DNA from: Streptomyces sp. M92
Lineage (GTDB): Bacteria > Actinomycetota > Actinomycetes > Streptomycetales > Streptomycetaceae
Assembly: GCF_028473745.1 (NCBI RefSeq)
Contig: NZ_CP101137.1
Location: 62,001 to 126,000, forward strand
Direction: 5' to 3'
DNA length: 64,000 nt
The position numbers and the translations under genes were made by a program. The notes under the pieces are model-generated. The model saw only the letters and a list, made by a program, of their open reading frames with translations, was not told the origin of the DNA and made no database searches. Position 1 is the stretch's first letter; each line of letters begins with the position of its first letter. Positions 27,280 through 35,722 of the stretch are shown in pieces.

Positions 27280-28053
27280 ATGTCGGCTGGCGAGACGGGG
27301 GGCGGAGCGCAGGTCAAGTCCGCCGTGCGGACGGTGGAACTGCTCGAGTACTTCGCCGGACGCCCCGGTATGCACTCCCTCGCGTCCGTCCAGGAGGCCG
27401 TGGGCTACCCCAAGTCCAGCCTCTACATGCTGCTGCGCACGCTGGTGGAGCTGGGCTGGGTGGAGACCGACTCGACCGGCACCCGGTACGGGATCGGCGT
27501 GCGGGCGCTGCTGGTCGGCACGTCGTACATCGACGGCGACGAGGTGGTCGCGGCGGCGCGGCCCACGCTGGACCGGCTCTCCGACGACACCACGGAGACC
27601 ATCCACCTGGCGCGGCTGGACGGCACCAACGTCGTCTACCTCGCCACCCGGCAGTCGCAGCACTACCTGCGGCCGTTCACCCGGGTCGGCCGGCGGCTGC
27701 CCGCGCACTCGACGTCGCTGGGCAAGGCGCTGCTGAGCACCTACAGCGACGAGCAGGTGCGCAAGATGCTCCCTCAGACGCTGCCCGCGCTGACCGAGCA
27801 CACCATCACCGACCGGGAGAAGCTCATCGAGGAGCTGCGCCAGGTGCGGGAGCAGGGCTTCGCCGTGGACCGCGAGGAGAACACGCTGGGCCTGCGCTGC
27901 TTCGGTGTGGCGGTGCCCTACCGTACTCCCGCGCGGGACGCGATCAGCTGCTCGGTGCCGGTGGCGCGGCTGACGCCCGCGCACGAGCAGATGGTGAAGG
28001 ACGCGTTGTTCGACGCGCGGGACCGGCTGACGCTGGCCACGCGTAGGCTCTGA
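27280..28053 (+). CDS. IclR-family transcription regulator
   Basis: A 257-residue protein. The winged helix-turn-helix lies at about 10-70 (VKSAVRTVELLEYFAGRPGMHSLASV and SSLYMLLRTLVELGWVE) and the IclR effector domain follows (TIHLARLDGTNVVYLATRQS, RLPAHSTSLGKALLS, GFAVDREENTLGLRCFGVAVP). IclR proteins sense small organic acids, commonly aromatic or sugar acids. The ATG at 27280 is preferred with AAGGG upstream; the frame is open from 27226. It faces the semialdehyde dehydrogenase gene and is its likely regulator. Confidence 0.9.
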   Translation: MSAGETGGGAQVKSAVRTVELLEYFAGRPGMHSLASVQEAVGYPKSSLYMLLRTLVELGWVETDSTGTRYGIGVRALLVGTSYIDGDEVVAAARPTLDRLSDDTTETIHLARLDGTNVVYLATRQSQHYLRPFTRVGRRLPAHSTSLGKALLSTYSDEQVRKMLPQTLPALTEHTITDREKLIEELRQVREQGFAVDREENTLGLRCFGVAVPYRTPARDAISCSVPVARLTPAHEQMVKDALFDARDRLTLATRRL

Positions 28054-28056
28054 GCC

Positions 28057-28527
28057 ATGGACATCGCTCTGCGCGAGGTACACGACAGCGACCTGCCCGT
28101 CTTCTTCCGGCAGATGAACGATCCGGAAGCCCTGCGCATGGCGGCCTTCACCCCGCCGGATCCCGCCGACTGGGACGCGTTCACCACGCACTGGCGCAAG
28201 ATCCGGGCCTCGCGCGACGTCGTGCGCACCGTCCTCGGCGACGGTGACGTGATCGGCAGCGCGGCGGTGTACGGGGAGCCGGGCGAGCGCGAGGTGACGT
28301 ACTGGGTCGACCGGGCGTACTGGGGGCGCGGGGTGGCCACGGCGGCGCTGCGGGCGCTGCTCTCCGAGGTGCGCGACCGCCCGCTGTACGCACGGGCGGC
28401 GGCGGACAACGCCGGGTCGCGCCGGGTGCTGGAGAAGTGCGGTTTCGAGACTTCCGCGTGGGCCCGCGGATTCGCCAGGGCCCGGGGCGAGGAGATCGAC
28501 GAGGTCGTGCTGCACCTCGCGGGTTGA
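28057..28527 (+). CDS. GNAT-family N-acetyltransferase
   Basis: A 156-residue acetyltransferase of the RimJ/RimL-like group. It starts IALREVHDSDLPVFFRQMNDPEA, and the acetyl-CoA loop is VTYWVDRAYWGRGVATAAL, followed by ARAAADNAGSRRVLEKCGFE. It starts three bases after the IclR stop, so it is probably co-transcribed with the regulator. The substrate is unknown. Confidence 0.85.
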   Translation: MDIALREVHDSDLPVFFRQMNDPEALRMAAFTPPDPADWDAFTTHWRKIRASRDVVRTVLGDGDVIGSAAVYGEPGEREVTYWVDRAYWGRGVATAALRALLSEVRDRPLYARAAADNAGSRRVLEKCGFETSAWARGFARARGEEIDEVVLHLAG

Positions 28528-28607
28528 GCGGCTCTCCACCGCGCGGCGGAGGCGGATCGTCGCGGCGCAGGACGCGCCCGCGGGGCCGGACGCGGGAGCG
28601 TGGAGCC

Positions 28608-29609
28608 ATGACGCAGACGCTCGCATCCGCTTCCGCACCGGCCCCCGGCCGCCGTACCGCCCGGACACTCCGGCTGCTGCGGGCCGTCGCCGTCGCCGCC
28701 TGCCTTCCCTACCTAGGGCTCAAGGCCGCCTGGATCGCCGGGAGTCACATCGGCATCCCGGACGGCAGCGTGCTGCTGGAGCACCGGGTGGCCATGGCGG
28801 TGGGCAACGCACTGACCCTGCTGCTGGACAGCTGCGTGATCGTGCTGGCCCTGGTGCTGACCCGTCCCTGGGGACTGCGGGTGCCCGCGTGGGCGCTGGC
28901 CTCCCCGGTGTGGGTCGCCACGGGGCTGCTCGCGCCGATCATGGCCGGGTTTCCGTTGCAGCTCCTGACGCGGGCGTTCGGCGGGGACGACGTGTCCGCG
29001 TCGGGCTCGGATCGCGAACCCTTCCTCGACCCATGGGTGTTCACGGTCGTCTACACCGGGTTCATCGTGCAGGGACTGGCCCTGGGGGCGCTGTTCGTGC
29101 GCTACGCGCGTGGCCGCTGGGGGCACCTGTGGCGCGGTCGGGTGCGGGACCTGCCGGCGCGCTCCGTCGGGGCGCCGTACAAGGTGCTCGCCGTCGTCGG
29201 TGCGGTCCTCGCGTCGTTCCCGGTCGCGGTCCGGCTGTACTGGGCGTGCGGCGGCGCCACGGGGCTCGGGGACGGGGAACGCACCGCCGGCTTCCGGGCG
29301 CTGGAGGCCATGCACGTCGCCTTCCTGGCGGCGGCGGTCGCCGGGACCCTGCTGCTCGCCTTCCGCGGCGCGCGGGTCCTGCCGGTCAAGGTGCCGCTCG
29401 CCTCGTCCTGGGCGGGCTCCGGCGCCGCGGCCTGCTGGGGCGGCTGGGTGCTGCTCGCGGCGCTGCTGCCGGCCGACGATTCCGCGGAGCGCCCCACAGC
29501 GCTGATGACCTTCACCTACGCTGGTCAGATGACCGTCGGCCTGCTCCTCGCCTCAGTCGGCGCCCACTTCCTCGCCCGGCGGTCGGCCACGTCCCGCGTC
29601 CGGCCGTGA
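28608..29609 (+). CDS. multi-spanning membrane protein linked to a two-component system
   Basis: A 333-residue protein with about eight predicted membrane helices and no motif that I recognise. Helices begin at about 25 (AVAVAACLPYLGLKAAWIAG), 60, 95, 145, 190, 235, 270 and 300. A conserved-looking loop RAFGGDDVSASGSDREPF lies between helices. The ATG at 28608 has GGAG just upstream. Its TGA overlaps the GTG start of the sensor kinase (GTGA), which couples their translation and suggests that it senses, or is the target of, the same signal. Confidence 0.7.
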   Translation: MTQTLASASAPAPGRRTARTLRLLRAVAVAACLPYLGLKAAWIAGSHIGIPDGSVLLEHRVAMAVGNALTLLLDSCVIVLALVLTRPWGLRVPAWALASPVWVATGLLAPIMAGFPLQLLTRAFGGDDVSASGSDREPFLDPWVFTVVYTGFIVQGLALGALFVRYARGRWGHLWRGRVRDLPARSVGAPYKVLAVVGAVLASFPVAVRLYWACGGATGLGDGERTAGFRALEAMHVAFLAAAVAGTLLLAFRGARVLPVKVPLASSWAGSGAAACWGGWVLLAALLPADDSAERPTALMTFTYAGQMTVGLLLASVGAHFLARRSATSRVRP

Positions 29610-30877
29610 CCGCTCTCCTCCGGCTCCTGTTCGGGCGGCGGGCCCGGCTGCGGTGGATCCACCTCATCCTCGGCGGCGCGCTCGCCATGCCGTACGTCCT
29701 CGTCGGCTCGGTCGTCGTCGGCCCGTTCACCGGCGTCGACGACGTCTTCGGGTCGCTCACCCTCCAGTTGGCCTCGTTCGCGGTGGGCCTGCCGCTCGCC
29801 GCGGTCACCTCGCTGTTCCCGCTCACCCGCCCCCTGGAGTCCGGCGTGGTGCGGTGGCTGTGCGGGGTCGGGGCCGACCGGCTGGCGTACGGGCCCGCCC
29901 GGACGAAGGGCGAGAAGGGGCGCACGGCGGCCTGGTTCACGCTCCACCTCGGCCTCGGCGGCATCGTCGCGGGGATGTCGCTGGCGGTGCCGCCGTTCGC
30001 GGCGGCGCTGATCGTGCTGCCGTTCGTCCCGGCACTGCGCGACGACCCGGGGCTGCCCGCCTTTCTCGACCACGCGTGGGCGCTCGTGCTCGCGCCGGTC
30101 GCGGGTGCCGTGATGCTGGTCGCGCTCGCCGCGTGCGCCGCCGGGTGCGGCACGCTGCTGGCCCGGTGGGCGCCCGCCCTGCTCGGCCCCTCCCCCGAGG
30201 ACCGGGTGGCGGCGGCCGAGGCACGCGCCGCCGACCTCGCCGTCCGCAACCGGCTGGCCCGCGAACTGCACGACTCCGTGGGCCACGCCCTGAGCGCGGT
30301 CACCCTCCAGGCGAGCGCGGCCCGCCGGCTGCTGGACTCCGACCCGGGGTTCGTCCGCGAGGCCCTCGCCGCGATCGAGGACACCACGCGGCGCACGGTC
30401 GGCGAACTCGACGCCGTGCTGGGCGTCCTGCGCGACGGCGACGCGCCCGGCACCGCGCCCGCCCCCACCCTCGCCGCCGACCTCGACGGCCTGCTGGACC
30501 GCACCCGGGCGGGCGGACTGCGGGTCACGGCCACCGTCGCCGCCGACCCGCGAGCGCTGCCGCCGCCGGTGTCCCGGGAGGCGTACCGCATCGTGCAGGA
30601 GGGACTGAGCAACGCGCTGCGGCACGCGGGCGGCCAGGTCACCGTGACCCTGTGCGTGGAGGTGCGGGACGGTCAGCTGCGGATCACCGTCGAGAACCCC
30701 GTCGGCCCGGCGGGCGGGGCGGCCCACCCGTCCGGCGGCGTCCCGCGCCCCGGCGGCGGGCACGGCCTGCGCGGCATCGCCGACCGGGCCCGCCTGCTGG
30801 GCGGGGTGGCGGAAGCGGGTCCCGTCGGCCGGACGTGGCGCCTGCACGTACGGCTGCCCCTGGCGAGCACCACATGA
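29606..30877 (+). CDS. sensor histidine kinase (HisKA_3 type)
   Basis: A 423-residue kinase. The N-terminal half has about five membrane helices and only short outside loops, pointing to sensing within or near the membrane. The dimerisation and phosphorylation helix is RNRLARELHDSVGHALSAVTLQ-like with the phospho-acceptor His222. The ATPase domain has EAYRIVQEGLSNALRHAGG and GGGHGLRGIADRARLLGG. The GTG at 29606 overlaps the upstream membrane-protein stop. It forms a two-component pair with the next gene. Confidence 0.9.
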   Translation: MTALLRLLFGRRARLRWIHLILGGALAMPYVLVGSVVVGPFTGVDDVFGSLTLQLASFAVGLPLAAVTSLFPLTRPLESGVVRWLCGVGADRLAYGPARTKGEKGRTAAWFTLHLGLGGIVAGMSLAVPPFAAALIVLPFVPALRDDPGLPAFLDHAWALVLAPVAGAVMLVALAACAAGCGTLLARWAPALLGPSPEDRVAAAEARAADLAVRNRLARELHDSVGHALSAVTLQASAARRLLDSDPGFVREALAAIEDTTRRTVGELDAVLGVLRDGDAPGTAPAPTLAADLDGLLDRTRAGGLRVTATVAADPRALPPPVSREAYRIVQEGLSNALRHAGGQVTVTLCVEVRDGQLRITVENPVGPAGGAAHPSGGVPRPGGGHGLRGIADRARLLGGVAEAGPVGRTWRLHVRLPLASTT

Positions 30878-30915
30878 CCGACCGCGGTACGCGGGAGAAG
30901 ACCGAAGGAGACCGT

Positions 30916-31608
30916 GTGACGGCATCGCAGGAGACCGCAGCGGACCGGGCGGCCCGCCCGCCCGTCCGGATCGTCCTCGCCGACGACGAGCGCATGGTCC
31001 GCACCGCCCTGCGCGCCATCCTCTCCGCCGAGCCGGACCTGGAGGTCGCGGGCGAGGCGGCCACCGGGGCCGAGGCCGTCTCGGTCGTGCGGGAGACCCT
31101 GCCGGACGTGGTCCTGATGGACGTCCGCATGCCCGGGACCGACGGCATCCGCGCCACCGAGCAGATCCTCGCCACGCTCGCCGACCCGCCCCGCGTCGTG
31201 GTCGTCACCACCTTCGAGAACGACGCGTACGTCTACGACGCCCTGCGCGCGGGGGCCGCCGGTTTCCTGCTCAAGCGTGCCGACGCCGACACGCTCGTCG
31301 GGGCGGTGCGGCTGGTGGCGCACAGCGACACGCTGCTGTTCCCGTCGGCGGTGCGCGCGCTGGCGGCCGAGCACGCGCGCGCCAACCCCGCCCCGCCGGC
31401 GTGGGCGGCACGGCTCACCGGACGCGAGGCCGAGGTGCTGCGCCTGATGGCGACCGGGCTGACCAACGCCGAGATCGCCGGGCGCATGCGGGTGGGGCCG
31501 GCCACGGTGAAGACCCATGTGGCGTCGGTGCTGGCGAAGACCGGCAGCCGCGACCGCACCCAGGCGGTCATCCGGGCCTACGAGGCCGGCTTCATGAACG
31601 GACGATGA
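30916..31608 (+). CDS. NarL/LuxR-family response regulator
   Basis: A 230-residue regulator with a receiver domain (VRIVLADDERMVRTALRAIL, phospho-acceptor Asp69 in VVLMDVRMPGTDG, KRADADTLVGAVR) and a C-terminal LuxR helix-turn-helix (LTGREAEVLRLMATGLTNAEIA, VKTHVASVLAKTGSRDRTQAVI). The GTG at 30916 follows GAAGGAG; an in-frame ATG at 30874 that overlaps the kinase stop as ATGA would add 14 residues and is a real alternative. Targets are not known; the genes upstream or the PBP gene downstream are candidates. Confidence 0.9.
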   Translation: MTASQETAADRAARPPVRIVLADDERMVRTALRAILSAEPDLEVAGEAATGAEAVSVVRETLPDVVLMDVRMPGTDGIRATEQILATLADPPRVVVVTTFENDAYVYDALRAGAAGFLLKRADADTLVGAVRLVAHSDTLLFPSAVRALAAEHARANPAPPAWAARLTGREAEVLRLMATGLTNAEIAGRMRVGPATVKTHVASVLAKTGSRDRTQAVIRAYEAGFMNGR

Positions 31609-31623
31609 GAAAACGGGCACACG

Positions 31624-31650
31624 GGAACGATTCGCTCCGCCCCGTTCGTC
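31624..31650 (+). promoter_or_regulatory. possible ECF-type promoter before the penicillin-binding protein gene
   Basis: GGAAC (31624-31628) and CGTC (31647-31650) are spaced by 18 bases, resembling promoters read by cell-envelope ECF sigma factors. Transcription would begin very close to the ATG at 31662. The ECF sigma gene encoded just downstream is a candidate to read it. Confidence 0.3.
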
Positions 31651-31661
31651 CAGCAAGCGGG

Positions 31662-33116
31662 ATGAACAAGACGATCAGGCGCGCATCGGTCTTCACGCTG
31701 CTCCTGGTGTTCGCTCTGCTGGTCAGAGCGACCTGGGTGCAGTTCTACAAGGCCGAGGCACTCGCGGACGACAACGAAAACCGGCGCAACGCGATCGAGA
31801 CGTACGCGGAGCCGCTGGGGAACATCATCGTGGCCGGCCGGTCGGTCACCGGCTCGGCACCCACGGAGGGGGGTGACCTCGCGTACAAGCGGACGTACGA
31901 GAACGGCAAGCTGTACGCCGCGGTGACGGGCTACGCCTCGCAGGCGTACGCGCCGACGCAGCTGGAGGGCATCTACCAGGACGTGCTCAACGGCACCGAC
32001 CCGCGGCTGAAGACCGTGATGGACACGGTCACCGGCACCCGCGCCGAGCCGGGCAACGTGGTCACGACCATCGACCCGGCCGTCCAGAAGGCCGGATTCG
32101 AGGCGCTGGGCGAGACCAAGGGAGCCGCCGTCGCGATCGACCCTAAGACCGGCGAGATCCTGGCGGTCGTGTCGACCCCGTCGTACGACCCGACGTCGCT
32201 GACCGACGCCAACACCGCCGGTGAGGCCTGGGAGAGGCTGACCGGCGACCCGGACAAGCCGCTGACCAACCGCGCCCTGCGCCAGCCGCTGCCGCCGGGC
32301 TCGACGTTCAAGCTGGTGGTGGCGGCCGCCGCACTGGAGGACGGGCTGTACGGGTCGGTGGACGAGAAGACCGACAGCCCGGACCCGTACCGGCTGCCGG
32401 GCACCGTGACCGACCTGACGAACGAGAACCCGAACGCGCCCTGCGAGGACGCCACGATCCGCACCGCGCTGCGGTACTCGTGCAACAACGTCTTCGCGAA
32501 GATGGCCGTCGACCTCGGCCAGGACAAGGTGCGGGCGATGGCCGAGAAGTTCGGCTTCAACGACGAGACGCAGGACGTGCCGGTGCGCGCCTACACCAGC
32601 GTGTACCCGAAGGACATGAACGCGTCGTCGACGGCGCTGACGGGCATCGGCCAGTTCGACGTGACGGCGACCCCGCTGCAGATGGCCATGGTGTCGGCGG
32701 CGCTCGCCAACGGCGGCGAGCTGGTCTCGCCGCACATGGTGTCGCAGATCACCGACAGCGGCGGCGAGGTCCTGGAGGACCACACCGACCCCGACTCGAA
32801 GCGAATCGTTTCCTCCGACACGGCCGAGCAGCTGCGGTCGGCGATGCAGACCGTCGTCGAGAAGGGCACGGGGTCGAACGCGCAGATCTCCGGCGCGACC
32901 GTGGGCGGCAAGACGGGCACCGCCCAGCACGGTGAGAACAACAGCAAGACCCCGTACGCCTGGTTCACCTCGTACGCCGAGTCGGACTCCTCGGACCGGG
33001 AGGTGGCCGTGGCGGTCATCATCGAGCAGTCCGACGCGGCCCGCTCCGAGGTCAGCGGCAACGGCCTGGCCGCCCCGGTGGCCAAGGCGATGATGGAGGC
33101 CGCGCTCAAGACCTGA
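31662..33116 (+). CDS. class B penicillin-binding protein (PbpA-like transpeptidase)
   Basis: A 484-residue peptidoglycan transpeptidase. One N-terminal membrane helix (residues about 8-25) is followed by a reduced dimerisation domain and a transpeptidase domain with the three active-site motifs: STFK (Ser214, Lys217), SCN (Ser273) and KTGT (Lys417). LPPGSTFKLVVAAAALEDG and TPLQMAMVSAALANGGELV are typical of PbpA-like enzymes. The ATG at 31662 begins MNKTIRRAS; the upstream extension of the frame lies in the response regulator gene. It sits next to an ECF sigma factor, which suggests envelope-stress or developmental control. Confidence 0.92.
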   Translation: MNKTIRRASVFTLLLVFALLVRATWVQFYKAEALADDNENRRNAIETYAEPLGNIIVAGRSVTGSAPTEGGDLAYKRTYENGKLYAAVTGYASQAYAPTQLEGIYQDVLNGTDPRLKTVMDTVTGTRAEPGNVVTTIDPAVQKAGFEALGETKGAAVAIDPKTGEILAVVSTPSYDPTSLTDANTAGEAWERLTGDPDKPLTNRALRQPLPPGSTFKLVVAAAALEDGLYGSVDEKTDSPDPYRLPGTVTDLTNENPNAPCEDATIRTALRYSCNNVFAKMAVDLGQDKVRAMAEKFGFNDETQDVPVRAYTSVYPKDMNASSTALTGIGQFDVTATPLQMAMVSAALANGGELVSPHMVSQITDSGGEVLEDHTDPDSKRIVSSDTAEQLRSAMQTVVEKGTGSNAQISGATVGGKTGTAQHGENNSKTPYAWFTSYAESDSSDREVAVAVIIEQSDAARSEVSGNGLAAPVAKAMMEAALKT

Positions 33117-33158
33117 CCCGACGGGCAGGCTTCCGCGGCCGGTTCGGCTTGTCACACG

Positions 33159-33194
33159 GCGTTCGACGCACCGTACAGGTGGTGCGTCGAACGC
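33159..33194. terminator. perfect 14-bp inverted repeat between PBP and sigma-factor genes
   Basis: GCGTTCGACGCACC (33159-33172) and GGTGCGTCGAACGC (33181-33194) are perfectly complementary with an 8-base loop. It lies 43 bases after the PBP stop and 75 before the sigma start. It may terminate PBP transcription or serve as an operator for the sigma gene. Confidence 0.65.
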
Positions 33195-33268
33195 TGCTAC
33201 AGTTCCGGACTCCGGCCCGGCGCACGGCTGTTCGACGCCGGGGAAGCCGCTGCGAGGAGGGTCCGCCC

Positions 33269-33835
33269 GTGGGGACGTTCGTCGACGACGCCGCCTCCGC
33301 GGAGTTCCACGCCTTCTTCGAGCGCCACTACGCGGAACTCGCCCGGCTCGCCCACCTGCTGACCGGCGAACCGGACGCCGCCGACGACCTCGCGGCGGAC
33401 GCCCTGCTGGCCCTGTGGCACCGCTGGGACCGGGTCCGCGCCGCCGACCGTCCGGCGGCGTACGCGCGCGGCGTCGTCGCCAACCTCGCCCGTACCCGCG
33501 TCCGCACCGCCGTGCGCGAGCGCAGACGGGTCGCCCTGTTCTGGTCGCAGCGCGAGGAGAGGACGGAGAACCCGGACGTCGCCGGGGTGGTGGACGTGCA
33601 GGAGGCGCTGCGCCGGCTGCCGTTCCGCAAGCGGGCGTGCGTGGTGCTGCGCCATGCGTTCGACCTCTCGGAGAAGGACACGGCGCTCGCCCTGGGCGTC
33701 TCGGTGGGTACGGTGAAGAGCCAGACGTCGAAGGGGATGGCCGAATTACAGCGGCTGCTGGGCACGCGGGCGGCCGTCGGGCAGGTGCACGCGGCGATCG
33801 CGCGCAGTGGCGGGACCGCGGGAAGGAACCGATGA
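33269..33835 (+). CDS. SigE-family ECF sigma factor with a TTA codon
   Basis: A 188-residue ECF sigma factor. Region 2 is EFHAFFERHYAELARLAHLLTGEPDAADD and ALLALWHRWDRV; region 4 is ALRRLPFRKRACVVLRHAFDLSEKDTALALGVSVGTVKSQTSKGM. The GTG at 33269 follows GAGGAGG (33254-33260) at 8 bases. Codon 160 is TTA (33746-33748), the only in-frame TTA I found in the window, so full translation should depend on the bldA leucyl-tRNA. The stop overlaps the next gene as ATGA, and that gene encodes a membrane partner. Confidence 0.92.
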   Translation: MGTFVDDAASAEFHAFFERHYAELARLAHLLTGEPDAADDLAADALLALWHRWDRVRAADRPAAYARGVVANLARTRVRTAVRERRRVALFWSQREERTENPDVAGVVDVQEALRRLPFRKRACVVLRHAFDLSEKDTALALGVSVGTVKSQTSKGMAELQRLLGTRAAVGQVHAAIARSGGTAGRNR

Positions 33836-34593
33836 CCGGGCGGCGGGACGTGGACGAGGAGCTGCGGGCCCGGCTGCACGAGGCGGCCGGGGCGCACCGG
33901 CCCGACCGGGCGCGCATCCTGACGCGGGTGGAGCGCGGCATGGCGGGCGGGGGCCGCCCGGTCCACCACCGGACGACGCGTCCGCCGCTGCCGGGCTGGG
34001 CGCGGGTGGCCGGGGCGACGGCCGCCGTGGCGGGGGTCCTCGCCGTCGGCGGCTACGCGGTCGCCTCCGCGCTGAAGGACGACGCTCCCGAGCGGCGTTC
34101 AGTCGCCGCCGCCTCGTCGACCCCGAGCACCGCACCCGGCTCGAAGGCCCCGGACGCCCCCGTCCCTTCCCGTCCGCCCGCCTCCGCCGCGGCCGACGGC
34201 CCGCTGTGGTCGAACGGCGCGGTGGACCCGCACAGCAACGAGTTCTGGGCGCAGAACAACGTCACCCTCAGGACCGCCGAGGCCCTGACCGCGCTCACCG
34301 TGGAACTGAGGGTGGCGCAGACCGGCGGGGTCACCTCGACCGGCGCCTGGCGCTCCCTGCCCGAGGACGACTTCGACTTCGCCGTCGGCGAGCGGGACGG
34401 CTTCCTGGTGTACCGGTGGACGCTGAAGGAGGGCCGTACGGTCCCGGCGGGCGAGTGGGTGTTCGCCGGCCAGTACGACCACGCCCGCGGGGGCCGGGAC
34501 GCGCAGGCCGACCGCTACACCGCGACGGCCGCCGCCGGGTCCGGCGGGCTCTCGGTGCGGGGTGACTTCGCAGCCCGCGACGGCGGTTCGTGA
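33832..34593 (+). CDS. single-pass membrane protein, probable sigma-factor partner
   Basis: A 253-residue protein: a cytoplasmic N-terminus of about 55 residues (DVDEELRARLHEAAGAHRPDRARILTRVERGM), one membrane helix (about 57-78), a Ser/Pro/Ala linker and an extracytoplasmic domain of about 140 residues (WSNGAVDPHSNEFWAQNNVTL to GLSVRGDFAARDGG) that may be a beta-sandwich. It overlaps the sigma gene as ATGA, the usual place of an anti-sigma factor. It lacks the HxxxCxxC zinc site of common anti-sigma domains, so the inhibitory role is inferred only from position and topology. Confidence 0.7.
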   Translation: MTGRRDVDEELRARLHEAAGAHRPDRARILTRVERGMAGGGRPVHHRTTRPPLPGWARVAGATAAVAGVLAVGGYAVASALKDDAPERRSVAAASSTPSTAPGSKAPDAPVPSRPPASAAADGPLWSNGAVDPHSNEFWAQNNVTLRTAEALTALTVELRVAQTGGVTSTGAWRSLPEDDFDFAVGERDGFLVYRWTLKEGRTVPAGEWVFAGQYDHARGGRDAQADRYTATAAAGSGGLSVRGDFAARDGGS

Positions 34594-34633
34594 GCCAGCG
34601 GTTCGTGAAACGACCGGCGGGGCGTTCCCCGTT

Positions 34634-35722
34634 TCAGGACCGGATGCCGGTGACCGAATCCAGCCACGCGAAGGCGGCCTCCTGCATGCGCCCGGGGAAG
34701 GCGTGTCCTGCCTCCGGCCAGGTCTCGGTGCGCAGCCGGCCGGCGGCGCCGAGCGAGTGCCAGACGGCGCGCAGCCGGGTGTGGGCGGTGCGGACGCCCT
34801 CGGCGGTGAACAGCGGGTCCCGTCCTCCGCCGAGGAAGAGCATGGGCTTCGGCGCGGCGATGCTCGCCACGTCGGGCAGGTCGAGGTGGCGGGCGAGCCC
34901 GGGGTGCAGCATGTGGAACGCCGACTGCCCGCGCAGGGTGTTGCTGCCGGGCACCAGCAAGCCCTTGAGGCCGGTCATCCAGCACACGCTCACCGCGGCG
35001 GCGACGTCGTCGCTGAGGGCGGCGGCCTGCCAGGCGCGGTAGCCGCCCATGGAGAAGCCGACGGCCGCGACCCGGCGGGCGTCCACCCGGTCGAGGCCGG
35101 CCAGGAAGCCGGCGGCGCGCTGGTCCTCGCGGGCCAGCAGCCCGGCCAGCGAGCTGCCGAGGTGGAAGAGGTTGCTCGCGAGGGCCTGCTGCCGCTCGTA
35201 GGCGAGCGGTTCGCGGTCGCCCCAGCCCAGGGCGTCCGCGCAGAACACCACGTAGCCCCGCCGGGCCAGTTCGTCGCCCGGGAAGCGCCCGTCGAAGTGC
35301 CGGTCCGCCCACTCCTCGGCGGCGGCGAGCCGGGTGTCGTCGTACCAGGGCCGGACCGCCTTCTCCTTGCCGATGTCGAAACGCGAGCCGTGGTCGTGCA
35401 GGAACAGGACGGCCGGGAAGGGCCCGGGGCCCCGCGGGGTGAGCAGGGCGCCGCGGACCCGTCCGTACCGGGTCAGGGAGAGGGTGACCAGCTCCCGCGT
35501 GTACCCGTCGCCGTCCTCGCGGGCGGTGGACTCGGGGGCGTACGGGGTGTCGTCCTGCCGGTCGACGAGGAGGTGCGCCTCCACGGTGGCGCGGGCGGTG
35601 CGCCGCCACGCCTCGAAGTCCCGGACCGGCGAGGTGCCCCAGGCGAGCGGGAAGGTCAGCTCGTCCTTGAGCGCCGGGTGGAAGCCGGGGAGCACACCGG
35701 GCGGATCACCTCCGGCGGTCAT
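34634..35722 (-). CDS. alpha/beta hydrolase, possible polysaccharide acetyl esterase
   Basis: A 362-residue alpha/beta hydrolase without a signal peptide. The nucleophile elbow is VGFSMGGYRAW, the acid is in LFLGGGRDPLFTAEG, and the histidine in PEAGHAFPG; VLFLHDHGSRFDIGKEKAVRP precedes. The size and the N-terminal extension resemble the dienelactone-hydrolase/acetyl-esterase group. It overlaps the pectinesterase stop by 17 bases and is the last gene of the pectin locus, so a role in removing ester groups from imported oligosaccharides is reasonable. The substrate is not certain. Confidence 0.75.
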   Translation of the reverse strand: MTAGGDPPGVLPGFHPALKDELTFPLAWGTSPVRDFEAWRRTARATVEAHLLVDRQDDTPYAPESTAREDGDGYTRELVTLSLTRYGRVRGALLTPRGPGPFPAVLFLHDHGSRFDIGKEKAVRPWYDDTRLAAAEEWADRHFDGRFPGDELARRGYVVFCADALGWGDREPLAYERQQALASNLFHLGSSLAGLLAREDQRAAGFLAGLDRVDARRVAAVGFSMGGYRAWQAAALSDDVAAAVSVCWMTGLKGLLVPGSNTLRGQSAFHMLHPGLARHLDLPDVASIAAPKPMLFLGGGRDPLFTAEGVRTAHTRLRAVWHSLGAAGRLRTETWPEAGHAFPGRMQEAAFAWLDSVTGIRS

